Shown here piece by piece: positions 35,806 through 46,244 of a DNA stretch of 64,000 nucleotides. Position 1 is the stretch's first letter. Each line of letters opens with the position of its first letter. Origin of the DNA: Sipunculus nudus (taxonomy: Eukaryota; Annelida; Sipuncula; Golfingiida; Sipunculidae). A program made the translations under genes and the position numbers. The stretch spans positions 33,932,340 to 33,996,339 of the forward strand of contig CM049322.1 of NCBI GenBank assembly GCA_026874595.1, in the 5' to 3' direction. Below the pieces are notes generated by a model. That model made no database searches, had not been told where the DNA came from, and was given only the letters and a program-made list of their open reading frames with translations.

Positions 35806-36793
35806 TTATAATAGCCTGTTAACCCAGTGAGCGAATCCAATATACCTGCTCAAGTGGCAAGGTTCGTTCAGTTGACATCAAACAAGATTTGTCCACATGT
35901 ACATAAATGTATTATATTTTTCACCTGCAAATTATTTCAGGAGAGTAAATAATTATGGGAGAAGAAAGTATTTATAGGTGACGCACTAATAATTTACACA
36001 TGCATTTTAGTGCTGAATTTGACATTTGAAAAAATATTAAAAATCATTTTTTTATACATTTAAAATAATATGTATTTAACATTTGACTCATACTTATATT
36101 CAAATTTATAATAGGCCACATCTAGCTGGGGAAAATGTAATTTTTGTGAAAGCAGTTAGAGATAAATAAGGTAGATTTGGTCGCCAAACCGGTCTAAAAA
36201 ATGTACATATATTCCATACACCATTCGTTTGATTCTTTGATCACGGGGATATATTCATTAGTAGTTTTTTTTTATTATAATTTGTGTTAATAGCATCACG
36301 GACAATCTCGGCTATATGTTAACAAAATCAATACAATGTGGTGTTTACAGTATCGAATTTATATTATAAGAGCAGACATTACTCAAACTGAAAACTTAAT
36401 CAATCGCGTTTTGGACCTGTAAGCTCTGACAGCTCAGTTGAATCACAGTTAAATAGACATTCTTCCTGCTATGGATTAAATATGATGAAATCTGATGAAA
36501 TAGCTTGCTGAATTCACGGTGTATTAGTAAGTTAGATATTTTGTCTGGTTCATTTTACTGGTTCCTTTTCTATTTACATGCTGGATTTCTATAGTTACCA
36601 TAGTCAGTATAGTTATAAACATCATCATGTTAATGCCGCCTATAAAAGACCTATTGCTTCAATACACAGTGACACGTCACCGGGACAACGCTGGTGAGTT
36701 TAAGTGGGCACATTGCTGGAGATATTTAGTAGCTCAGTGGAGAGAATATAGGACCTTGATAGGGAAAATCCAGCTTATCCTTTCTGTTTTTTA

Positions 36794-36860
<67 letters not shown>

Positions 36861-36880
36861 ACTGTATATATATAAAAATA
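35806..36880. other. Spacer with (TA)n and a tRNA-like A box
   Basis: A (TA)n tract lies at 36797-36858. Near 36728-36745 the phrase TAGTAGCTCAGTGGAGAG matches a tRNA A box, but no convincing B box follows, so at most this is a SINE remnant. No gene seen. Confidence 0.4.
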
Positions 36881-37299
36881 TAAGTGGTGTGTTGATTAAT
36901 CGATTTAATCGATGATTGGTCGTTTTCTTTCAAAATCGAATATAATTATTGTATTTTTGCATAATCGATTAAAAACGATTATGCATGCACATGCAAATAA
37001 TCTAATCCTGTCAGAGATGTTTACGATTACCAAGAAACGAAACAACAATAAACAACAAATCCTAAACTAGCACAGTCAACAATCGTTCGACGGCATGTAG
37101 ACCTTTAATGCTGATGGTTTGGTAGTTTCCTATATGATTACCGATGTACATGTCCTACTATTAACTGGGGCCAATGTTTTAGGTACTAGTACAGCTTTCA
37201 AGGTCATATAGAAAGTACATAAAATAATCGATTTATAATCGATAATTTTTTTTTTTTTTCAATTATCGATTATGATTTTAATCCAATTCCTACCACTTA
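36881..37299. mobile_element. MITE rich in ATCGAT palindromes
   Basis: The left end TAAGTGGTGTGTTGATTAAT and the opposite-strand right end TAAGTGGTAGGAATTGGATT share the first eight bases and then a diverged TTGATTAA...ATCGAT block. The interior repeats AATCGATTA-type palindromes near both ends. No coding frame. Confidence 0.55.
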
Positions 37300-37485
37300 A
37301 AGAAGGTACATTGTTTCTTGTTGTATACTTTGACAATGGTGTGCTTTCTATCCAGTGAATTCTAGCTCTATTGGAAAATATTCAGTTGTATTATTTTTTT
37401 TTCACTACCTTGTTTTCTTGAGATCCTACCCACAAAACAAAAGAATAAATGTATGCACCTTTGTTGTAAATGATATTCCTTACAG

Positions 37486-37524
37486 CCAAGAACTCTTCAA
37501 GGATGGAGTGATTATGACAACTCG
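37486..37524 (+). other. Candidate 39-nt exon upstream of the lectin start
   Basis: Flanked by a good acceptor (GATATTCCTTACAG) and a good donor (CTCG|GTAAGA). In phase 2 it encodes QELFKDGVIMTT between two split arginine codons, and is open in the frame set by the candidate exon at 31825-31850. It may instead be untranslated. Confidence 0.35.
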
Positions 37525-37650
37525 GTAAGATAAACGAAATCCTTTACACAGATGTAAATACACATATAATGTTTTAAGTGAGACTGGTGACGTACTTGTC
37601 AAACATTGTTTATTGAAGGTCCTGTCTGTAGTGACGATGGAAGTTTAACC

Positions 37651-37684
37651 ATGAGGAGTCCTGCCATTGTTGTTGTGCTTATAT
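37651..37684 (+). CDS. Lectin exon 1, signal peptide
   Basis: Encodes MRSPAIVVVLI and the first base of W12; donor ATAT|GTAAGA, phase 1. An acceptor-like CTGTCTGTAG ends at 37631, so the exon probably begins at 37632. It would then carry RDDGSLT in frame before the ATG if the upstream exons are coding. Confidence 0.75.
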
Positions 37685-40600
37685 GTAAGACTTTTTACTA
37701 CATTATTAAAATGACAGCTCTTACGCTGTCGTTCCAAAACCCAGTTTACAAATGTATTTACATATGTACATACTCCTCCCAGGCCGATAATGATTATATT
37801 TGTAGTTAAATTATATGTAATAAAACGTAATACCATGCTTTGTTCGCCGTTAGCAAGTGAGGAACTTTTGGTCTGATCTGGCTGATTCGTCTATTAAAAA
37901 AAAAGTAGTTATATAATTTGCCACCAGTTAGCAGAACATTACAATGTGTTGCATTACAGGGAGAATAAGTCTCGTCAGCTTTACCGACTTGAACGGTCTA
38001 AACTTTCTATGATGTCCGAGAACATTGCTCTATCGACACATTTAAAGAACGTCAATGTCGTATCTATCATTGACAAAAGAACAGGTCTTTACCTGCAATA
38101 GATAACCCCGCTGCGTTTCTTCACAAAAAATAACCACAGTGGAACCTGGCTGAAAGACCACCTGTCTAATAAGTAAACCTGCCTATTAATACAACCACTG
38201 AGGGAACCCAAAGCTCTCACATCACTTATTACGGATCTGTCTAATAAGACCACCTATAGAATTAGGACCACATTTGGCCAGTCTCATGGGTAGTCTTATT
38301 ACACAGCTTCCATTGTATTTTTTTAATTTTTTGAAACTTGGTTCATAACTTATCTGTTTTCCAAAGTCTCACTGTCTATATCCCGTGTAGAATCATCAAA
38401 GTCATCGTTACTTTCTGTACAGAAGCAACAAAGCCTGTCTTTTACATTTTTTAGCTTATTGTCAAACTGAATGAGCTTTGTAATCTCGCCTTTACATATA
38501 CTGAGATAAACTAGTTTACTTTGCAGGGTTGGTGACTTACGCCGAGGCCTATGATCAGATAAACCTGAAAATCGTACAAAGAAAGAAGGACCATGGACGG
38601 GGTCGTACAACTACATTACCATTTAATGATTTCTGTTATGGTGGCATGGATCCACGACAGGAAAACATTACCATCAGATATGTTCGAGTCGGCTTTATAG
38701 TTCCCTCGAAGTTATCAAACCTGGAGTGGATACCAGATCCGGAGATGGGAAGAAATGATTCTGAATGTGGTAAGCTTCCATATACATAGTACAACAATGA
38801 ATTAAAGGGGCTCAATCACCTATCTGAACTTTTAGAGAGCTAAAGGTAATTCCTTGGAGCTTATATAAAATAGGCCAGAAAACGTGGATATCACCGCACA
38901 CAGGCTTTTTTTGTATATATAAACGTTTATTATACGTGGGGGCCCGCCTAAATAAATCAAATTCAACAAGGGCATCTTGCAGCAGGTCAGACTAGCCAGA
39001 GTTTTGCAAATAGCTATTTGCAACAAGTGACCTTTCGACCTCCGCATGTGTGCAAACTACCATCTTAGGTTACATGTTTCTCCTGTTTGTCAACATTGCT
39101 GTGTTTACAAACATGTTGTTGGTAGAAAAGTTAATATATCCTCAACGCTGGTCCTAATAAAACTTTTCATAACCAAAATTACCCTTAGATCATGAATACA
39201 TACACAGAGAAAGCCAGAAATAAAAAAAAAATTCCAAAGGTGGGTGAATGGGCTCCTTTAAGGTAGCAGAACTGACAATAACCCTTATATCTAAAATCGA
39301 TCCAAAAGATGTGTTAAGTTCATTATAGACCATATGATGTATACATGATATCAAACATGGTATAGTTTTCTTTCTGATGGTATACATATTTTGAACTTTT
39401 CATTCATTTTATCATGATTTTGTAAAATTAAAAAAAAAAGGAATTAGATTCTTAAAACGTACACAATGTTAAGTAAACATTAACAGTAAGCCATCGTTTA
39501 GTGGACTGAAATTAAACCACACAACAATATCTCAAAAGTGTTTCTTTTTTTCTGTATTTATATGTCTTTTTGTTGATAAATGAAATTTTAAATTTTTTAT
39601 TGAATCAAATATCTTATGAAAATAAATGAAAATGTCAAAAATATGTATACTATCAGACGGAACATCATATCCGATCTACAAAAATATATTCTTTTTGGTT
39701 CGCATGTAAATTTTAAACAACTTTTGTATATTGATTTAAGATATATAGGTTTCTGCCACCTGTGCTATCTCAAGGTTTAAGAACTGTCTCATGCGTGTAT
39801 TTATGCAATACATCTCTTTCCCTTAATACTGTGCATCCTGTCGTTTGCAAGGGTTTCAAATTCACGATGTTAGGCATGCTATCACGAAAATAAACCAATA
39901 CATAATTAAGACGTTCCGTGTAGGCTCACATTATATTCATTTACACTGCATACATGCAGCTATCATTATCATGTCATTTACGTTATTCATAATTGCATGT
40001 AGCGGCGATTTCCTTAAAAAATATTATTACATATAAAAACTTTCCTTATGAGTCAAAAGATAGATATAATAAACTATATATGATTTTTATTATTTTTACC
40101 AGTGATGAACAAGATTTGTCACTCGCTCATTGGTAATGTCCCGACTGTTCCTCGTTAAATGGCCAGGATCTTGTGCGTATAATAAATAATTTATATAATA
40201 ACTGATATACCCGGTGTAGGTTACTGCGTGGTGAGACCACGAAAATAATAACATATAATTACAGATCCCTGTGGTACGGAATATGGCTTCTTTTACGATG
40301 ACGGTCGAGGTAACAATGGCTCCTGCTATTTAGCCAGCCCTGAGCCTTTTTATTGGGACGTTGCCAGGAACTTTTGCATCAGCCATGACGGGGACCTTGT
40401 AAGCATTGAGACGAAAGGAGAACAGAATCACCTCGAGGCATCGTTCCTCAAGAAAGAAGGCAAGAAAGTCATATTAATTAGAATATGATCTGTTCATTTT
40501 TTTCACATGAAGACAAGGTGAGTTTACAAAACTGACAGATGGCGCTGCAATTTCACAAAACGAATACACTGCCGTAGTTTCTGATAGATGACGCTTCGAT

Positions 40601-42217
40601 GGCTCCTTCGGAAAATAACCTCAATCAAGTTTATTATGATTCATGAGAAAATATGGAAAACTAACCCCCTTTGTACATACTTGGCATAATAAGTATGTCC
40701 TAAAAAATAACTAGTCAATCATTTCCGTGGCTGTGACTGTTAATCTTATAATCTAGAGGTCATAAGAACAGCTCGGCCACAAAACATGGTCCGATTCTGT
40801 TCATGAGACTGGTGTATGTGAGAACCTCAATTTTCTTGGTTGGCCGATGGTAAAGATAAAAACAAATTGATGCAGTTAGTATAAACAAGATACTGATGGC
40901 GGTAGGCCGATGGTATAAATAACATAATAATGCCAATGGGCCGGTGATATAAATATTTACATGTTGATGTTGGTGGGCCCGTCATATAAAAATATATTGA
41001 TGCTGTTTTTCCGGTCATATAAATAATATATTGATGCCGTTGGTCCGGTCATATAAATAACATACTGGTATACGTTGGTCCTGGTCATTAAAATAACATA
41101 CTGGTGCCGTCGATTCGGTCATGTAAATAACATATTGATGACGATGGTCCGGTGTATAAATAATAAAAACATTTTGATGCCGGTTGCGCGGTTATATAAA
41201 TAACATATTGAAGCCATTGGACAAGTGCTATAAACAACATATTTATAGGGATGGGCCAATGGCATTTACATATTGATGCCGGTGGCCTGATACTTAAGCA
41301 ACACACGTATGGGGTCGCCAACAGATGCGGATCCAGTGGAGGAGTCCAGGAGCCTACAAAAATATTGTCCTGAAACCAATAGCTTATACATATGTAAATT
41401 ACTCCTGTACACGAGTGTTAAACCAAGTGGACCGGGCGCGATCACAGCTAGGCGTCAACATAAACAAAGGGCGGAGCACAATCTGTCATTCAAGAAATGC
41501 ATTGACTGACTTAGCCTAAAAAAATGTGATACAAGTTCCCGCTGACAGGATCATCACATTGCAGCTCACACTTTGCGATTGCGCAAAATAGGACCTACGG
41601 TCGTGAGGCCTTGTTATGGTAAACAGACACATCTGGACAGTGTTTACTGACAGGTAGAATAAAAATAAGGTTTGTAATAGCCGTATACGAGGTACTGAGA
41701 GTGTGTGCTTGGGTGCTTATGCTTAGAAACTTTCGTATAATATGAACTGTTAGTGTGAGGGAAAAGGCATAATATTTCCCCTGAATATGTCCCCTTAATT
41801 TCGTTTTACATTGGTGACAAATTCAAATAAAAACAAGTACTATATTTATTAAAATGCCGAAAACAAGTACACAGGTTAAATAAAGGTAAGTTTATAAGAA
41901 TAAACATACTGTCCCAGTAAAGTTCGGATAAATCAGTTCTTATTGTAATGTAATATATTGTCTTTTAAATAGGCATACCTCTCCCTAATTCGTTCTGGAC
42001 AAGTGCTCGGTTCTATGAAGGGATTGGATGGGTCTGGCAAGCTACAGGCGAGAAAGTCGGCTATGAAAACTGGTATCTGCCTCATCTTCCGCATCTGAGA
42101 CCCGTCACCGGCGGTCTGACTCTCCAGCGGCATACGATGGGTTGGTATCACGCCTGGGTGAAAACTCTCTGCACAGCTTTATGTGAAAGAGCTGCAAAAT
42201 GCCAGCCCACCTACTGA
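37651..42217 (+). CDS. Secreted C-type-lectin-like protein
   Basis: Coding exons 37651-37684, 38527-38769, 40265-40459 and 41973-42217 give 238 residues. Residues 1-19 are a signal peptide ending TYAEA, with cleavage likely before Y20. Residues 20-92 are a segment with one internal cysteine and sequons at N58 and N88. Residues 95-229 form a C-type-lectin-like domain: C95, C113, the helix WDVARNFC (123-130), FWTSARF (165-171), the W177/W179 region, and the terminal C224/C228-E. A further cysteine is C234, and N110 is a third sequon. The calcium-site EPN or QPD and WND motifs are missing, so calcium-dependent sugar binding is doubtful. All three introns are phase 1; introns 1 and 2 are GT-AG, intron 3 is GC-AG. 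Two upstream exons could add 28 residues, giving a signal-anchor form. Such proteins often act in invertebrate immunity, shell or mucus; the role here is unknown. Confidence 0.85.
37685..38526. other. Lectin intron 1 with pogo-type MITE
   Basis: The intron is GT-AG and about 0.84 kb. It contains the pogo-type element at 38137-38315. No other coding signal seen. Confidence 0.6.
38137..38315. mobile_element. pogo-type MITE, 179 bp
   Basis: Left end CAGTGGAACCTGGCTGAAAG and opposite-strand right end CAATGGAAGCTGTGTAATAA; TA follows the right end, while the left flank reads CA. The interior repeats 'ctaataagacca'. It is related to 11568-11659. Confidence 0.6.
38527..38769 (+). CDS. Lectin exon 2 (residues 12-92)
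   Basis: Acceptor ACTTTGCAG and donor GAATGTG|GTAAGC, phase 1 at both ends, 243 nt. It encodes the end of the signal peptide (WLVTYAEA) and the N-terminal segment with PFNDFCYGGMDPRQENITIR. The sequence is open throughout in the spliced frame. Confidence 0.88.
38802..39261. mobile_element. TTAA MITE in lectin intron 2
   Basis: Flanked by TTAA on both sides (38802-38805, 39258-39261). The ends AGGGGCTCAATCACC and (opposite strand) AGGAGCCCATTCACC are inverted with few mismatches. A truncated relative lies at 59764-60095, and the ends resemble 54876-55348. This fits a piggyBac-type non-autonomous element. Confidence 0.75.
39262..40264. other. Remainder of lectin intron 2
   Basis: AT-rich; near 39832-39900 a segment TACTGTG...TTTCAAATTCACGATG matches the left end of the 32580-34198 element, so a relic of that family is present. 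No exon seen before the acceptor ATAATTACAG at 40264. Confidence 0.5.
40265..40459 (+). CDS. Lectin exon 3 with GC donor
   Basis: The acceptor is ATATAATTACAG. The exon encodes DPCGTEYGFFYDDG through EASFLKKE and the first base of G158, including the WDVARNFC helix. The donor is AAG|GCAAGA, a good match to the GC-AG consensus. Without this junction the frame reads through to TGA at 40486-40488 before the nearest good GT donor (40518), which would truncate the lectin domain. Confidence 0.82.
40845..41300. repeat. About 40-bp minisatellite in lectin intron 3
   Basis: Roughly eleven diverged units contain ATATTGATGCCGTTGGTCCG and GGTCATATAAATAAC. The unit length is about 38-42 nt, with insertions of A-rich stretches. 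Short minus-strand frames over it are translations of the repeat. Confidence 0.85.
41351..41798. mobile_element. MITE copy in lectin intron 3, left end lost
   Basis: The interior is homologous to 54876-55348 (shared: 'ttgtcctgaaacc', 'gtggacc..g..caatcacagct', 'ccttgttatggtaaacagacac'). It ends at TTAA (41795-41798) after ATGTCCCC. The left end is truncated beside a GCGGATCCAG-type hAT remnant near 41327. Confidence 0.65.
41973..42217 (+). CDS. Lectin exon 4, end of the gene
   Basis: The acceptor is TGTCTTTTAAATAG. The exon encodes IPLPNSFWTSARF, the GWVWQATG loop, YENWYLP and the terminal LCTALCE, and ends with TGA at 42215-42217. It is phase 1 at its 5' end and stays open only in the frame set by the GC-AG junction. 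Confidence 0.87.
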
Positions 42218-42220
42218 CCT

Positions 42221-42913
42221 AAGCCTGAGTCACAAACAACCTACGATTTTGATTTTCGTACGAGTTCCCCATGCAGGGCTACGACAAACGGAAGCGTCGT
42301 AGGTTTTGGAGAGTTTTTTTTATAATTTCGTTTAAGCGTGTACATATAAAATATATTTTGTATGAAGGTGGTGGGAAAATAGATCAGGGCTCTCTAATAT
42401 TTTAATCTTACGCTCTTCCTACGAAACTGGTATAATGTCCCTACGATGGTCGTAATACAAAAGAAAAATTTCCCAAACCTACTGTCGTAGACCTGTCGTA
42501 TATGTGCTGTGCGTTGCAGGGCCTATGTGACTTAATTATAGGCTTAAGACAAACCAACGGCGGACGCAGGAATGACCTAGAACGGTAGAACATTTGTATA
42601 GGACCGTCAAAGGTAGAACGTACGGCAAAGTCCTAGGATTCGTAGGACCTCAGACAACCAAAAAAACGTACGAAAGTCATAGGTTTACCGTAACACAGGC
42701 GTAAGACATCGTTCAACTGACCTATGAGATTTGCCTGACATGAAGAATAACCTACGCCGCTGAAAAACTGTTGAATATGTTCAAAATTCTACGACAAGGG
42801 TCTACGACAATTTTTTTTCCGTCGCAAAACACCTAAATTTCGTACGGCACACCCACGACAATCCTAGGAATTTTCCTGATTTTCTGTCATATATGTGTAT
42901 GTGACTTAGGCTT
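42221..42913. mobile_element. Foldback element abutting the lectin stop codon
   Basis: Ends AAGCCTGAGTCACA (42221-42234) and TGTGACTTAGGCTT (42900-42913) are inverted with one mismatch; a third, partial copy (TGTGACTTAATTATAGGCTT) lies in the middle near 42527. The interior is crowded with CTACGA/TCGTAG hexamers in both orientations. It starts three bases after the lectin TGA, so it probably supplies the 3' untranslated region. No target duplication is obvious. Confidence 0.65.
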
Positions 42914-43184
42914 GAATATTATATATTGATGTCTCAGACGTAAATTCACGATCACGTATGAGCATTGTTTTAGGAAGGAACTATATATATGTACGGACTG
43001 TAAAATGAAATGCCCTTATATTATTATAGTAATTATTAAGTAAGAGGAATATTATATGAACATGATTATAAGAAGGGTGTTTATAACTATATATTTGTAT
43101 CTGTCTGCTGGTACGTTTAATGTTTCATGTTTTTGTATAAGTTATCTCAAAATCACTGAAGTCTAATCATCAAATATAATGCCT

Positions 43185-43219
<35 letters not shown>

Positions 43220-43918
43220 GTCGCTGATTATAGCTGTGGCGTGTTTAAGATGTTGGCACCGATGTTGAAATCTAATTTGGGAATTAAAAATTTAAACTCC
43301 TTATTATCTCTTAATGGTGATTCACTGACGCTTGCTTTTACCTGAGTGAGAGAAAAGAGGTTTGATCAGAGGTGGAAACAGAATCTTAGAGTAGCCGTGA
43401 ATATAAAAAAGTAGCCATGAGTACACCACTCGGTAGGCTGGTAAGCCTGTGCTTGAGTCGTGACACAAGCTATAAGCTAGAACTCAGTGCAACGACCATC
43501 CGTCTTGTTGCATCAACACCTTGGTAAACAGTCGATGAACTTAACGTTAGGCTAAGAGTGATGAATTAAGACATTACAATACATGTGAGCTCACATAACT
43601 GAAGTGTAAACCCATCTCTATCTCAACAGGCAAATCGCTGTGTCGCCGACAAGTTGGGTAACATCCGTTAACCCGTGCGGAACATGTTTGTGTTAATGCG
43701 GACAGACATTCAATTGCGAATTTATCGATATACTGAATTAAAACGGATTTTTTTTTTCAAATACATGGTAGATGTTGTTAGTAGTATATAAACATATCAA
43801 ACCATTGGTCTGGTTTATTTTAAGTGACAGCGAACTTGTATAGGCCATGAGGCGTTGTAAAAAAAACTGCCGAACAAAAAATGTTTGCATCCTCACCGAT
43901 TCTTATGGTCTGGCCTTG

Positions 43919-43992
<74 letters not shown>

Positions 43993-44048
43993 GGAATAGT
44001 TCAAACTCTTTCTTAATACGCTATAAGAATTTATAAGAACTTTTTTAT

Positions 44049-44079
<31 letters not shown>

Positions 44080-44973
44080 TCAATGCTTTATATCATGCAT
44101 ACTTATTATTGCGCAATACCTGTTAAGACTATACTTAAATTGATAGTTCTACATAATCGCCGCTCACTGATCATTTTTTTTTTTTGGGGGGGGGGGCTTT
44201 TATAATAGTCCACGGCAGTATATTGTTATTAACCGGAGGTTTTGCCGCAATCTTGCCAAATTTAAAAGACACCACGATGTGTATATGCCTATCTTGCTGG
44301 TAACATGTTAGCAATGTAAATTAATTTAGTCATAATTTTTTCTTAAATTATGAAACTTCGTATGGTTTATTTGTATCATTAATATATATTTGAAACCTTT
44401 TCGTTCAGCCGACAAAATTCTACATATTTTGTCTTTGGCGGTTAACTTAAAAGACTACGAATTAGCCCGCTTACTTCATATTTTTTGTCTCACTTTTGAT
44501 ACTTGCATTTGAATTCGGCCTATATGTACAAATTAATCTCTTTCAGAGTGCGCGTGAAAGGTTTCACATATTTTGCACCTTGATAAATACGTATATCGAT
44601 TACCCAATTAAGATTACAAGACATTATAAAGTTTTATATATTAAAAAAATAAAATAATAAAAATAATCAGCATAATCATAAAATATTTTGATAAATATTC
44701 AGCAGCCCTCAGAGTTTTAGTGTACTTCGACTGCTCTCTTATGGTCTAAAACCCATATGTCGAATGATGGATGCTAAGTCTGGTGCAAGGTCGGATGCCA
44801 TTGGCAACTGTACACGCGAAATCAAAGGAATCACAATAGATGTGTGTTTTCAGTGTATTATTACATTTGATTACGCACAGAAATTTTCTCCATTATATTT
44901 TCAATAAAGATAAAATCACATCTTCGATATATTCTTTGGCATCATAACGTGAAATACAAAAGCCTTTTATTGA

Positions 44974-45022
<49 letters not shown>

Positions 45023-45343
45023 AAATCGTAAGCAGGTATATATTTTTATTATTTAATACATGTTTGTTATCCCAGATGAGTAAGTTTTCATAATTTATAA
45101 AATGAATTATTAAATTTAAAATGTTTTGGGTAAAGCCTATTTTAAAGAAGTACCAAAATCTTTTTTTTTTTCAAAAATCCTTCTCCCGCCATTATTTTTT
45201 GTAGTACGAAAATGAAGTAGCATTAAATGATTTTTTTTCTCCAGTTCCATGGTACCTAATCTACATAAAATAATTCTGTCATTTTCTCTGTTTTTATAAT
45301 TAAGAAATAAATCAAACACTTAAGGGGAATAATTCAGTTGAGA

Positions 45344-45419
<76 letters not shown>

Positions 45420-46244
45420 ATACTAGTATATATTGTATTATACCCCCAATCTATGGAAATTATATAGATGGTAGTTTATTTTTTAAAATTTTCCTGAATA
45501 AATGCTTTAAGTAAGCTGTAATTAAAAGTGACAATTCTTGAAAAGACAACTAAGTATTCAAGTTAGTTGATTTTTTGGGTAACGAGGACAAGTAAGCACA
45601 ATGAAAATATCGAATTATCCACGATTTAAAATATACGTTAGATGAAGGTACTGATTATCTCGCATGTATTTATTAACTATAAATTATATAATTTTGTCCG
45701 AACACCTTTTGGCGTCCGAGATTGATATCGGGCTTCGCGTCCGACTTCCGACATCCAGGTTTTATTCCATACCGACTGTCCGACACAGTTGACTGCACCG
45801 ATTTTCGCCCATGTTTGGCGACAAATTCTCTGTGACCCGGCCTAAACCGATGGAAAACACAAAGGAACAACTAGCCTCAGGTATTACCCGATGTCAGTGT
45901 AATTAAGCCCGATCTTCAATCTACCATGTATGGTATTACTTATTATGAATTATCACCGCTTAAAGGAACAAGTTTCGAATATGTGAAATAGGTGTGTCGG
46001 TCAATTTGCACTGATTTGATCCTGGGCTCTCAATATTTGTCTCGTCCCAAGACTTACCCAGGTTCCAAGTGTCACAGTCGGGGGTTCCGCAACAACCTTT
46101 CTATATTCCATTAAAAATGAGTAGGGGCCGGAGTGTAACCTATTCTTTTTAATAAATAGGTCGAATTTTACTCCCTCAGCGTTCCCACATCGACCTTTTT
46201 ACCAAAAAATGGGTAATGCCACTAATGGTGTAGATAAGGGTTTT
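42914..46244. other. AT-rich spacer with long TA tracts
   Basis: Contains (TA)n at 43920-43991, 44976-45018 and 45346-45400, the last followed by (TG)n to 45420, plus T- and G-runs near 43206 and 44175. Short frames (45137-45319, 45673-45870) show no domain or start context. No gene is supported. Confidence 0.5.

Noticed and set aside
36728-36745. tRNA A-box-like TAGCTCAGTGGAGAG
   Set aside because: No B box at the right distance and no cloverleaf pairing; at most a SINE relic.
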